A DNA stretch of 64,000 bases from Turritopsis dohrnii (taxonomy: Eukaryota; Cnidaria; Hydrozoa; Anthoathecata; Oceaniidae), in contig BQMF02000662.1 of NCBI GenBank assembly GCA_027922465.2, positions 1 through 64,000 on the forward strand, given 5' to 3'. A program made the translations under genes and the position numbers. Shown here piece by piece: positions 28,435 through 39,730 of the stretch. How positions within the stretch are numbered: position 1 is the stretch's first letter; each line of letters begins with the position of its first letter. The notes under the pieces are model-generated. The model was not told where the DNA came from. It was given only the letters and a program-made list of their open reading frames with translations, and did not search any database.

Positions 28435-29820
28435 TCAATACCTATCAATATATGATGACATATTCCTCATTAAAACTTTGGTGCCTTTGACGTTTAGGTG
28501 TAATTTGCTGCGGTTTAAGTGCACTTTATTTATATTATCGTGAGATAAGTATCCAATCATTGCTTCATTACACAACTTCTCTAGCGCTTTGTTCAGAGAC
28601 TTTGCCTTTGCAGAATACTGGTCATCTCTCATAACACATCCAGAAACTGATATCGCTGTTTTGTCACTTTTTGCAGAAACGGCAAGTTTAACTATACGAT
28701 CGGCAATGACATCTGCAGAGTCATTCAAAGAAAGATCATTAGTGCCAACATGAATTATGACATGGTCAGGATTTAGTTTCAGCGTTGATTTTATATATTG
28801 CTCCATACATTCTGATCTAGCACCAGAGAAAGATCTGATGACAACGTTTTGCTTATTACTAAGTTTGTTAGAAATTTTCCAAGCTTTTAAATCTTTGATC
28901 ATACTGTCGCCTATCACATACGTAGATCGGCTTTTATTCTCATTTTTCTGCTTTGTGTTAACAGTGTTATTCTTGTGTTGATTTGCGACATCGTCATTGT
29001 TCTCTGAATTAGATTTAATTACTCTGTTAACTTTCTCCACATTGCTAGCATTCTTTAGCACTTCACTTGCCCGATTATCGCTTTTTAACTGATTTGTATT
29101 CTCAGCTAATCGGTCATGATTTACATTTTGTGATTCTTTAACAGAGCAATTAACGTCATTATAACTTGTAACTTTGTTACAAAAAACATCAGACGAACAT
29201 TTTACGTGAGATGAAATGTAACCGTTACGCTTTATGATTTCATCGCGTTCGTGGAGAGTACGCAACAACCCCTCGATAACTCTTTGTTTGTTCTCCATTT
29301 CCCTCTCAAAAAATGCTACTTGTTTCAAAAGTATTTGTACAACAGAGTCTTGAGTGCTGTCCTTCTTACTTTCCTGTGCATAGCATGTCCTATCAACAAC
29401 ATTACGAAAGGCTGAATCTATGAACTCTTCTAAATGTTCAGCAGTAACAAGCTTGTCAGTTTTAATAGTATCAGGTTTAACAGGGGATACCAACGGCGAT
29501 TTATTAAGATCTGATAATAGTTCACTATGGTTATCACGAGCATTAGGTTTAGTAATGAAAACTGATTCAGTGGCCCCTTCGCCTTTTATCCAAATGGTAC
29601 GATTTTCGACGAGATTATCGAAGCAAGTTTTATATGCTTCGATACCAACACTGTGTTCATTACGTTCCCTGCGTTCATTACAAATATGATTGAATATACC
29701 TTCTGTAGTTGGTCGATGATGTTTTCCTTCCCTTATTGCTGTGATAGCTTCGAGTATTTCAGCTTTCATGATTAATTGTTGTTCTGCGACACAAGCCACG
29801 TCTGCTTCAACATGCGCCAT
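28435..29820 (-). CDS. LINE ORF1 with SGNH esterase-like domain (461 aa)
   Basis: The N-terminal half is charged and partly coiled-coil. The C-terminal half fits an SGNH hydrolase: YVIGDSMI (GDS block), IIHVGTNDLS (GxND block) and SKLHLNVKG (catalytic His region). Esterase-bearing ORF1 proteins are known in CR1-type LINEs. It starts within a few bases of the element's 5' junction. Confidence 0.85.
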   Translation of the reverse strand: MAHVEADVACVAEQQLIMKAEILEAITAIREGKHHRPTTEGIFNHICNERRERNEHSVGIEAYKTCFDNLVENRTIWIKGEGATESVFITKPNARDNHSELLSDLNKSPLVSPVKPDTIKTDKLVTAEHLEEFIDSAFRNVVDRTCYAQESKKDSTQDSVVQILLKQVAFFEREMENKQRVIEGLLRTLHERDEIIKRNGYISSHVKCSSDVFCNKVTSYNDVNCSVKESQNVNHDRLAENTNQLKSDNRASEVLKNASNVEKVNRVIKSNSENNDDVANQHKNNTVNTKQKNENKSRSTYVIGDSMIKDLKAWKISNKLSNKQNVVIRSFSGARSECMEQYIKSTLKLNPDHVIIHVGTNDLSLNDSADVIADRIVKLAVSAKSDKTAISVSGCVMRDDQYSAKAKSLNKALEKLCNEAMIGYLSHDNINKVHLNRSKLHLNVKGTKVLMRNMSSYIDRY

Positions 29821-29823
29821 CTT

Positions 29824-30297
29824 TCATAGTAGATAGTAGATAGTAGACCCTATCGCATCCATAGGTGAAACGCCAGGTATAGATGCCGCCATATAACTCG
29901 CGATGGAATTAGTGATGAGTGGATTTCCGTTGATCTCCTTCATCATCTTTGAAACATCTCTCACACCTACCAAATTAGATATCAGAGCGTTGAAATCAGG
30001 CGTTTCTTGCTGGAACTCGTTCCCTTCCGTGTATGTTTTGTATAGCTTTTCGATGGTCTTGTCTTGCAACTTATTCACTCTTTCAACTGTCCAAGGTTTT
30101 TTACCGCCAAGATGTTGACCACTTTGTACAGCACGTATAAGTTCTGCTCTTTTCTGCGCTTCTGCTGGAGTACCAACTACGTCTAGAGATCCATCGATAT
30201 TCATGACTAGATTTATTATATGACGACACTTCCAGAAAACAAACATCCAAAGTCCTGTCGGAACGCAGAAACAGATGAGTAGTATTACTTCGTACAT
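29824..30297 (-). pseudogene. Membrane cassette protein 1 of Polinton B, 5' part
   Basis: An N-terminal membrane anchor (about 3-25), then VNKLQDKTIEKLYKTY, as in the A protein. It ends at a stop formed near the LINE junction (29824). The remainder is at 25087-25289. Confidence 0.75.
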
Positions 30298-30345
30298 TTT
30301 TCTTTCATGTGGCGGTGATGAGCTACATGAAACGAATATTATATT

Positions 30346-30590
30346 TTACATCGCCTTCTGCCATTCGTTGCATAATTTAACAACCTCAACATGACCATTT
30401 TCAGCTGCTAACCATATTGCTAGGTGAAAACCCGTCGCACTCCACTAGCTGCTCCTCTCATTGTCTGCTCAAAATTGGTTGCACCCCACTCCTTGTATAA
30501 TTTAACAACCTCGATGTGACCCTTATAAACTGCTGAATGCATTGGCCTGGCCAAACTATTTTTAAAAACATCTACGATTTGCTGATCCAT
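30346..30590 (-). pseudogene. Ankyrin-repeat gene fragment in Polinton B, frameshifted
   Basis: From an ATG at 30590, it encodes an ankyrin unit (PMHSAVYKGHIEVVKLYKEW). After a frame break a second unit (IWLAAENGHVEVVKLCNEW) runs to a TAA at 30346-30348. The total length is not a multiple of three. Ankyrin proteins are common accessory genes of large DNA viruses. No copy was seen in Polinton A. Confidence 0.65.
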
Positions 30591-30639
30591 CTCCTTTTAT
30601 TATAGTTTTGTTTTACCCCAACCATGAACTTATTATTGA

Positions 30640-31075
30640 AAACAAAACTCCCTTAGGAGAACCCCCTAGGGTTTTTGTTGTTGTTGTTGTTGCGATACCC
30701 TAGAGGGTTTTTAATTCATTGTCACCCTGGCTTCTCGAATCCACCAGCTCTGAGCTCTAACCCTAGATCTTAGACTTTGTGTGTGACTACATACGAGCTC
30801 CGACTACTACGCACGTAATGGCCGTTCATGTTCTGCTCGAGTGTATTACATTTAGTCACAGTTTTTCCCGACAACTTTTGGCACATTTTATGGTGAATAC
30901 CGGGAGCGGACGGCACCATCCAGTTCCAATCTAGCCGCTCCACTAGACCTTCCCTTTCCGGCAGACTCTGTCGCCTGTTCACCACAATTTCAAATTATTC
31001 CGCTCTTAAGTTTTATACCATTCATTTACACTTCAATGTCTGCTTGTGGTGTCTCTCGGAAAAATTCGGATAATT
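30640..31075 (-). repeat. Subterminal block of Polinton B (inverted copy of 505-975)
   Basis: Mirror image of the block in Polinton A, including the hairpin (30660-30671 with 30698-30709, one mismatch). It lies inside the right terminal repeat. Confidence 0.85.
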
Positions 31076-31139
31076 TTAGAAAACTCTATTTTAGAGAACC
31101 CTTAGGTTTTTGTACCGACAGCCACATGTGATAGTAGTT

Positions 31140-31345
31140 TAGGTTCATGCTAACACCTTCAAGCCCTGACGTTTATGTTGAATTTCGATCGATTTGACGG
31201 TAACCTGAATGTCTCTGTGGACCAGTGAAACCTGACAGTGATTAATCACCCAGACCGAAGTCTACCCAAACCGCGATATATCCAACGCAACTGCGGGGAA
31301 GTGCGCACTCATGCAAGTTTTTCAACCAGGACATGAGAGACCGAG
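31140..31345 (-). repeat. Right terminal repeat of Polinton B
   Basis: A diverged version of 15385-15570, in the same orientation, so it marks a right-hand end with the element lying to its left. No matching left-hand copy was found near 15.8 kb. Confidence 0.75.
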
Positions 31346-31405
31346 TGGGGATCGAACTAGCGATCTCAAGATTACAAGTTTTACGTTGTAACCACCACAC
31401 TACAC
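31344..31405 (-). repeat. tRNA-like segment at the right end of Polinton B
   Basis: On the minus strand, TAGTGTGGTGG (A-box-like) and GTTCGATCCCC (B-box-like) lie at tRNA spacing. Stems are poor. It sits just outside the terminal repeat, as in Polinton A. Confidence 0.45.
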
Positions 31406-31439
31406 ATCACATTAATAAAACATGATTTCAGCTTATTTA

Positions 31440-34400
31440 TGATAGCTTAAAATCACTCAAGCGTACAATTTAAATTACTTAAACATGATTTCACCTCATT
31501 TGCGTCATGAGATCATGAGAAAAAACTTCTTATGAATTACTCACTATTCAGCATGAATTTTATGAATTTATGAATCCTCGAGCACGCGTTGTGATCAAAT
31601 CTGTCTGTATGATGCGTTTATCATCGTCTCTGTTCAAAGCAATCTTGTTCACTTTTTGTGTATACATTTGATGCTTCTTATTTTGAAGCACTACCATTTC
31701 TCTATATAGATTTCCTCCATCTTCTAGACACTTCTTATAATCTTCGAATGTAATTGATTTTTTAACCACACACTTTTTCATGCCTTTGCATCGCTTGTCT
31801 TCCTTCTCTAGCGTCTTGTATGCATAGAGTTTAGCTCGTAAAGCCACAAACTCCGTCATGATCTTATCACCAAGTTCGTCCTTCATCAGACCAATAACCT
31901 TCTCATTCTTTAATGTGTATAATCTGTCTTTCTCTGAATAATTACTCGTGTCAAATCTCTTTTCTACATCTTCAGCTATATCTCGATAGAAATCTTCCGT
32001 CTTGATGTGGTACACGAAGCTGTCAGTGTCCATATAGCAGAGTTGCAGCTTACTATCATATTTCGGCTGCATGTAGTCATAGTGGAATTCATACATTAAC
32101 ATCTTACTCATATCAAGTATAGCCTGACCTATGTATACAGGCTTCATCATCTTGATACTTGTCTTACCCATCTCCACACCCATTAAGTTTGCGCTAAAGC
32201 GAACTCCACTTTTAAAGTTAGGTTTCATGACGTACCCCTTATACTTCTTTTCGTTCGTAACTAACTTCATATTGCGATGGTTCCGTATATTCTCCATCGT
32301 CTTACCAAACACGCTATTGTTCATAAGCTTGAAAAAGTCTTTTTCGAAGTCGTTCTTTGATTCTTTTCTCAGTCTTGTGTTTAAGTTTATGTAAAGCTTG
32401 AGCCAGGCAACCTGATGATACCTGATGACTCGGTGGACTTTCTTCAGAACTAAGCCATGAGTCAACGCTTGATGTAGCGCTCTTATATCTATAACATACT
32501 CACGCTTGTTGTGGAGATTTGGTACGAGTTTTTCCACCTTTGCAAGCATCATTCTCTCAGGTAGAAATGGTAAACTATTATGAGCATCATGTAGCCTCTT
32601 TGGATACTCGACATCCACCTCCAGCAGATAGCCATACTCATTCTTCTTAACTAACTTTGCAATACCTTCAGGTGTGAACTTCTCAACATTTTTTACCCAT
32701 CTAAATACATGTGTTGGCAAGTCTGATGCCATAGCCCAACCGTAAAGGTTGTTTGCGTCAAGGTACATTACATATGAGGATTCCTCCTTCGGATCATATT
32801 GATCATCCATATACTTATTGTTTGCTTTTACATAGCGATGTACAGCTTGTGTTATACCTCCTCGTATACCTCTCTCGAACATTAACAGCATGTCTATGTC
32901 TGTGAGCAGCTCTAACTCTATTCGGGTATACTTCAAGGCTGCTTTCCACGCCAAACCGGGTGCTGTGTAGAAATGGAGTGGATCCAATTGGTAGTGATGC
33001 AAGCATGTATCCCGAAACGTTTCAAACACATCTGCTAACAGTAGAACGTCCGTTTTCAAGTACACATCGTGGTAATCTCCAAGTGCTTTCACGTCTCCTT
33101 TTGTTCTCCACACCTGTTGTGCATGTTCGTAGTCTGTGTCACTTATACCACACATGTTCAGCTTGCTGTAAAAGGCTTCTTTTGGGGGTAGCTCTCTCTC
33201 AGCAAACTTTTCCCAACTATCCATATACTCGTATGGATATACACCTTTGCGGCGCATCAACTGAAAGATGCTATCTTCCTTGTAAAACCATCGAAGATTT
33301 CTGCACTGCTCATCACTAAGATTAGAGGACAATTTATCCAAACTTGATGCCATGAATCTACAGCTGTCAATGAATCTCAGCTCGATCTTCTTGTACACTT
33401 GTGCACCGTCAGAGTTGAAAACACCAGCAAGTGGTATTGCTATTTTGACATGGAAGGATATATACTTTTCCCTATTTTCCGCGATGCATCCTATATCTTC
33501 CGTGTTGTACTTTTCCCCAAGTTCTCTAATGAAGAGGTGTGCATCATAACCACTTAAGTTGTGAAAGATGATAGGGATATGATGTGGGATCTTGTATCTT
33601 AGGTTGCAATTGTTATGTGCAGCACCTCGATATAAACCTGTATAGTGACAGTGATCTCTGACTTTGCGATTTTGAGGATCGGAAAATGGCTGCATAGATA
33701 TGTGACAAGTTTCTGCATCCCAATGATCACGCTTCTGAACATCCGTCAGTTCTATCATCGACTGCTCTGGAAATGTCGCATACAACCGCTTAACTTCATC
33801 TTCCAGATGATCCACAAACTTCTTTACACAATCTTCACCTCTGTATACTTTTAGAGGATCTTGCACATCTCCATACGCAAACTTGCTGTACGTACACCAT
33901 CCTGAAGGTATATGCTTCGATAGTGTTTTTGTGTTCTTCTCTCTCCCATCTTCCTTCATAGGTACTAAAAGACTCTCGAAATCTGCATAGATAGCAAAAG
34001 ATACTCTGAACTGCATCTCTCCATTGTTATAATACAACCATTTCTCCATCTCTCCAGGCATCTCCACTCTAACTTGTTCATTGCCAGAGCAGTAGATATA
34101 GTGCTTGTCTCGTGACTCTACATTGTGAAAACCATTTAGACAGTTGATGCAAAAGTGCTGTGCACATTTGTGATTTGTGTTTTCTTGACCAAACAACCTT
34201 GACAGATTCTTGATGGCTGTATAGTGATTTTTCTCTCCATCACATACCATCAACAGATTGACTTGCTTCTTTGCGCTTATGTTACGATTAGATTCTCGTG
34301 TGGTGTTGATCCTCCTCTTTGTAGACTTTTCTTCAATATATAGTACGTTCACCCCAATGTTAGGATTATTCTTCTCGAACTTTCCTATCTTGTCTATTGC

Positions 34401-35500
34401 TACAGGAAATTCTAAACCATACCAGTTGTACTCATTCTCATACTTCTGTAGCTTTGAAATGCGTTCTGAATGACTAGTGATCTCTTCATGATGTAGTGCT
34501 GCTATTACAGCCCACTTGAAGCATTCTTCATCATCGTTTTTAGGGTTGATGATTGCCTTTTTCGACGCTATCCAGGATGGTAGTTCGATGTATGAAGATC
34601 CTCTCATCAGCTTATCAGTCTACGTCTAGATGCATGATGTGATCGATGGTGAAGCCGCTTTCTGGTAATGCAGGATGCTCTACTTGGGTTTTGATATATG
34701 CAAACCAATATCTCTTTCATGTCACTACCTTGGAACACTCTCATCATCAAGCTGTTAAAAACTTTGTCTATCCTTATATATCCATATTTATCTCCTTTTG
34801 TAACATCTTCTCCTTCTAGATCATCATCTTCAAGTTGAATTAAAAGCTTCTCTCGCTTCTTCCACATGATCCATAGAGAAAGTTGTACTTTAGCAGACCC
34901 CATGTCCTCAACCTGCTCTTCCATTAATTTCTCCACATTTGCTCTCACTAGTGTGAAGTATCCATCAACATCAGCTTTTGCTATACCAGCTATACGAAAG
35001 CTTCGGAAAGTTTTATGTAGTGCATGCTTATGCTTCATAGGTATAAAATCATCACTCAAACTTGTGTTGTTGGTGTCTTCCATCGCCTGTTCTTCAACCA
35101 TACTTTTTAACCCAAGCTTTTCCTTTGTATTGTTGTACAACTTTAAAATATCACTTTTTGCTTTAGAGAAAGCGTTCTGTAAAGGCTCTTTAATTGACTT
35201 TGGTACATAACTCACAAGCCAGTCATACCATTCGTTGAGTTTAGATTTTACAACTGACCGGTTCTTCATCATCTCTTGAAGCCCAAAAATATCCATGTAT
35301 TCAGGCTTTGGGAGTATAGTGACTTGTCTAAGAGGTTTCCTTACTCCAGCTCTCCTAGGTGGTCTTACTGGAGCATCTAATAAATTGATGAGGTCAACCT
35401 TCCTAAGCTTATAGTACCCTTTAAAGCCACGCTCTTTTGCTTGGGTTCTCAATTCTCGAACTGTTTTGTTACTCAACATCCTTTATTATATAGACTTTTT
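31440..35500. mobile_element. Polinton fragment C (PolB end of an element)
   Basis: Contains only PolB and its N-terminal extension. In layout it resembles the PolB end of Polinton A. It directly follows the right-hand terminal repeat of B, so it is a separate partial element or a part of B moved by rearrangement. The far side ends in minisatellite. Confidence 0.7.
31560..35479 (-). pseudogene. polB: Family B DNA polymerase of Polinton fragment C, catalytic part intact
   Basis: The region 34607-31560 is open for 1015 residues and shows every main motif: YADFESL (Exo I), HCHYTGLYRGAAH (HNH-like finger), NLSGYDAHLF (Exo II), YHDVYLKTD (Exo III), YLDANNLYG (motif A), KLMNNSVFGKT (motif B) and CYMDTDSF (motif C). 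Upstream (35479-34607) is a SAP-like motif (GFKGYYKLRK), a proline-rich part and helical regions. Frame breaks lie at about 34700 and 34615-34625, between the two parts. Length and order agree with the Polinton A gene, which shows that the SAP-like region belongs to PolB. Confidence 0.9.
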
Positions 35501-35569
35501 CAACTTGGAAATTTTTTACGAGTGGACAGAACTGAGTCAGGGATATCCCTGACTCATTTAATGATCCCC

Positions 35570-36040
35570 TGACTCATTCAATATGTATGTCAGCAGTTTT
35601 CGACGATAGTGCTGATGTCAACAGTTTTCGACGGTTTTCGATGATAGTGTTGATGTCAACAGTTTTCGACGCATGCGCAGAAGGGGTGGGGTGCTGAGAC
35701 ATTTTGTGTGTGCGTGTGTGTCCCCTGACTCATTCAATATGTATGTCAGCAGTTTTCGACGGTTTTCGACGATGTCAGCAGTTTTCGACGGTTTTCAACG
35801 ATAGTGCTGATGTCAGCAGTTTTCGACGCATGCGCAGAAGGGGTGGCACGCTGAGACATTCAATATGTATGTCAGCAGTTTTCGACGGTTTTCGACGATA
35901 GTGTTGATGTCAACAGTTTTCGACGGTTTCGACGATAGTATTGATGTCAGCAGTTTTCGACGCATGCGCAGAAGGGGTGGGGTGCTGAGACATTTTGTGT
36001 GTGCGTGTGTGTGCGTGCGCGTGTGCGTGCGCGTGTTTGT
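35570..36040 (+). repeat. Minisatellite of TTTTCGACG units and GT-rich tract
   Basis: Higher-order repeat of roughly 130-160 bp made of GTCAGCAGTTTTCGACG-like words and a GCATGCGCAGAAGGGGTGG word at about 35668, 35827 and 35960. A TG/CG microsatellite follows (about 35995-36035). Confidence 0.85.
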
Positions 36041-36239
36041 CCTGGAATCCCCAATATACTATCTCTCTTCTGAAAGTATCTGTGAATGCGGATTCAATAC
36101 TTTTTTTTATTATTGACTTTAGGACACCCGTGGTGGAGTAAAGTATTTAAAATACCCGTGGTTTCTCCTCCTCCTCCTACTACTACTACTCCAAGTTATG
36201 AACGTTTTCGTGCAGCGTTTACATGACATCGTTGCCGAA

Positions 36240-36442
36240 TTCGCAAAATGTGGTCAAATTAGGTCTTCCAGTTGACCAATTTTCATGAAAATTTGCACAG
36301 AGCACAATTGAAAGGTGCTGATTTCAAATTTGACAATGATATTGCCAGGTTTGACTAAAATTGAGCAATTTAGGCCAAATTTGGACCAAATTTCGAAAGT
36401 TCTTCAATTTTCATGAAATTTTGCACGGATCACAATTGAAAG
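36240..36442 (+). repeat. 128-bp satellite, left piece (about 1.5 units)
   Basis: Same unit as the array at 39731-40690. It breaks off at 36442, where the RAG1-like element begins. Confidence 0.85.
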
Positions 36443-37879
36443 CACGGCAGTTTAAATACATAGCTGCAAGAACTTTTAATATGCGCATGCGTCGATTTTG
36501 AAACGAAGATAAAGAGGAAAATGGCTGAGCTTTGACTTGGCTTCCTCACCAAGTTCACTTGAATAAACTACTAAAATTCGCATTTACCATGACGCGCTTG
36601 GTTGATTTCCATATTTATTTTTGTTTGAAATGCCAACAAATGCCAACAAAATTTGAGAATTATCTGTTGCTATATCAACCGTAAATAAGCAAACAGCAGG
36701 GCCATCACCTGAACTTTCACGAGCAAATATTCGTCATTTTGAACATCCATTTTTCCTGACCTCGTGAATTTTTTGAAAGCATATTCTTTGGAAAACTTGA
36801 AAGTTCATTATTAATCTTTCTAACGAGGGCATTTCCAGAAACCAGTCATTTTTTCTTAATCCAAAAACAGCCAATTTACTTCTCACTTTGAACCAAAAAA
36901 TATGGCTACCCCCCACCACCAAAACTTACAAAGCTTATGCAGAATTTGTGGAAATAAACTTGGAAAGGATCCCTTATGTTTATCAAAGTACCAATTAAGG
37001 GTAAACGAAACTTTTGGAATAAAAATTGAAAATGATGTACCTGATACTGACCCCACAAAGTTGTGTATGAAGTGTTATACCACCATGAGAAATATTGAAA
37101 AAAGGGGCACAATTCTTAATATGGAAGTAAGACTTTGGGAAAAAAAAGATTGTGGAAAACCAGTATGTTGTTGCTTTAATGAGTCCAAACAAGTTGGTAG
37201 AAAACCCAAAGCCAAGAAAAGAGGAGGGAGACCTTCCCTTGATGACCAACTATGGACAAAGGAGAAAATAAATAACATCAAAGAGACACTCCCAAAACAT
37301 GAAATACCAACTGGTATAAAAACCATAAACATCAACAATGACATTAAGAATTACTTGGACTTGTGTATATGCTCAATTTGCAATAACTTGTTTACGAGAC
37401 CAGTCATTTTGAAGGATTGCTTACACTCTTTTTGTTTCCAATGCCTAATTCTTTCATTGGAGGGTAAAAAGGAATCCGAAACAAAATGTAACCTTTGTGG
37501 AAAAAATGTAAGATTGGAATCGGTAGTTTTCTCTGAACAAGTTGTGGATATGTTAAACCGGTTAGTAATTGAATGTCCAAATAACTGTGGTGCCAAGTTT
37601 CCACTGAAAAATATTGAAAACAAATACATTCACCAAAAGGTGTGTCATATCTCCAACAATGCTTCAACTAGCAGTATTAACCAAGTCAGAGATCAGGAAA
37701 ATGCAGCTTTAAAAATCATCAAGGACAAACTTGCAAAATCAAAAGACAATGTGATTGAATTTCCATCAGGTGGGCCAAGGGTGAGTGGAAGCAATGTTGA
37801 AATGTACGACACACTTGTAATTAATGGAAGAAATTTCAGTGCAAAATTTACCATTAATAAAATTCACAAAACTATGAAC

Positions 37880-38120
37880 TACCTTATTCGTGCGCATTTA
37901 ATTTCGCGCATTGGACATCGATTATTTCGTGCGTATTAATTTTTGCGCAAGGATTAGTGATACACTTTTTTTGAAAACAAACGTGATAATACAAACAATT
38001 TTCGCGCGTATTAATTTCCGCGTACAGCTATTTTCAGCGAAAATTCTGTACTAAATTTCGCGTGCTAATCGATTATCATTGCGAAAATTAGTACGCGCGA
38101 AAATTAGTACGAATAAGGTA
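37880..38120. mobile_element. TA-flanked MITE inside the RAG1-like gene
   Basis: About 240 bp with inverted ends (TACCTTATTCGT and its complement) and TA at both borders. It is full of GCGCGAAAATTA-type words. It ends the first exon's reading frame. Confidence 0.75.
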
Positions 38121-38485
38121 AAAAGAAATTTCTTCTGTTAATAAGAATATAAATTCCATATACATTATAAATACATGGAATATAACCAAAACTTGTTATG
38201 GATTTTTAAAGCCATTCAGATTGACTCCAATTCAGAAAGCATTTAAAGATAGCAATTCTGTTTCGAAACAAACTCTTGCGAAACGCAAACGTCAGATGCT
38301 GAAACACCTAGAATTGATAGCTGGACCCTCGGAAGTGGGTCAAATTAAGCAAACTGCGACCTTATTGAAGTCACCATAGAGAAGATATTTTGAGACAGGC
38401 CAATATTGAGTCAGCCTGCATATCTAGTGAAGAAATGGTGGCTTTAAAAGCTAACATGGGAATACCGTGGCAAAAACTCAAAATC

Positions 38486-38487
<2 letters not shown>

Positions 38488-38521
<34 letters not shown>

Positions 38522-38534
38522 ACCCCCCCCCCCA
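38488..38534 (+). repeat. Poly(C) tract
   Basis: C run of about 47 bases with two A interruptions. Such runs are prone to assembly error. Confidence 0.9.
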
Positions 38535-39279
38535 ACCAAAGTAGGTAGGGTTAAAGAATTAATAAAGCACAATTTTTTATCTAATTTTCTTTTTTAGGAA
38601 TAGTTTACTTAACCATCAATATGTTAAAAACAATGAGATACATATCAAAATAGGAGGTGATCACGGTGGTGGCTCCTTTAAGATGAGCTACCAAATTGTG
38701 AATGTGGAAAAGCCAAATTCAAAGAAAAATACGATCGTTTTCAGTTTATTCGAAGCAAAGGATAAAAGGTGTAATTTAAAAATAGGCCTTTCGAGATTTA
38801 CTGCACAAATTGATGAATTACAAACTATGACATGGGAGTGAGTATACAATTTACCATAATCTTTAAACTTCAATAAAAGATATGTCTTGGAATTCATGGT
38901 TTTTATTTCACACAGAAACATGAAATTGAGAGTCTTTATCTTTGGGGATTACGATCTCTTGTGTTCACTGTATGGAATAAGCGGAGCAAGTGGTAAGAAT
39001 GTACTTAATCATATTCAAAAGCAGAACAATAAACATACATACCAATTTACATTAATAGTGATATTAACCATCATCAACGATTCTTTTGCAGGAAGACACT
39101 GCTGCTTATTTTGCAACGTAACTTCATCTGAGATGAAAGAACATCCCCATATGCGACATAGTAACCTAATCCAGAACCGAAGAAAAGAAAGAGGGAAGAA
39201 TAAAACCAATTCCCACAAAGTTTTACTGATGTACTGTTATGCATTAGGTTTTAACGTTTTGAAAATCAGTTAAAATATC

Positions 39280-39687
39280 ATGATTATGATAATCATAATT
39301 TAAGGGTCTCCTACCATTCCAAAAAAAAAATGACTGGTTCATGAAACTTAGTTTTTAAGGAACTTTATCCTATGTATAACAGCCTCAAAAACATATTTGG
39401 GCTTCAAAAATTTGCAATGGTATATTATAGGTCCCTTTCCAGGGCAGGTATAGGGCCCCAGAATTCGATGTCCCAAATTGTATACCACTTCATCGTCAAG
39501 TATTACTCTTTCATGTAAATTCTGAACTAGGAGCAGCTTCTCGAAACATTATGAAATACTTTCCCGCACGTGTAAAAGCCTTGGCACTGAGTGGTAAGCT
39601 CAGGGTACAGGCTAAAAATACATAAATTTGATCACCAGACTTCAGATATCACACGCCATTATGATTCTCTCTTAAAAAGATCGTTAT
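39280..39687. other. 3' part of the RAG1-like element, no gene seen
   Basis: One frame is open for about 60 codons near 39455-39625 but matches nothing I recognise. No other feature is visible. Confidence 0.5.
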
Positions 39688-39730
39688 TCGACGCATGCGC
39701 ATAATTAAAGTTACTCCGTAAATCTCCGTG

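Larger units (their letters stand above)
25290..29823 (-). mobile_element. CR1-like non-LTR retrotransposon (LINE), nearly full length
   Basis: Minus-strand element with ORF1 (esterase), a small gap and ORF2 (endonuclease plus reverse transcriptase), and a 3' end made of short tandem repeats (TTGTA units, 25291-25310) in place of poly(A), as CR1-like elements have. It is inserted into the membrane cassette gene 1 of Polinton B. The 5' junction is next to a triplicated CTACTAT; no clean target duplication was found. Confidence 0.9.
15770..31410. mobile_element. Polinton element B, rearranged and decaying
   Basis: A second Polinton-type element, diverged from A. It holds ATPase and capsid remnants, an intact integrase, a minor capsid candidate, the four-gene membrane cassette and a right terminal repeat (31140-31345). 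The left end is truncated inside the ATPase gene. Gene order differs from A: the 386-aa-type/minor capsid pair and the 427-aa-type gene have moved. A LINE is inserted at 25.3-29.8 kb. No PolB was found inside B; the nearest is in fragment C. Confidence 0.8.
36902..39271 (+). pseudogene. RAG1-like (N-terminal zinc/RING plus transposase-like) gene, broken
   Basis: First exon (36902 to about 37880): a cysteine-rich region (CRICGNKL, LCMKCYTTM) like the RAG1 N-terminal zinc region, then a RING finger (CSICNNLF, DCLHSFCFQC, CNLCGKN). Further likely exons: 38215-38488 (contains a stop), 38599-38839 (KIGGDHGGGSFKM), 38917-38993 (VFIFGDYDLLCSLYGISGAS) and 39092-39271 (HCCLFCN). Splice sites flank several of these. 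It resembles invertebrate RAG1-like proteins related to Transib transposases. A MITE, a C-tract and stop codons show it is dead. Confidence 0.6.
36443..39730. mobile_element. RAG1-like gene-carrying element with CACGG termini
   Basis: Begins CACGG and ends CCGTG, inside the 128-bp satellite. An inverted TATGCGCATGCGTCGA is found at 36480-36495 and, reversed, at 39688-39703. Flanks are AAAG on the left and AAGG on the right, where the intact satellite has AAAGG, so a short imperfect target duplication is possible. Transib/RAG elements also start with CAC and make short duplications. The family call is inference from the gene inside. Confidence 0.55.

Noticed and set aside
36906..37667. Several open frames opposite the RAG1-like exon
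   Set aside because: Shadow frames of the real plus-strand exon, with no recognisable protein features.
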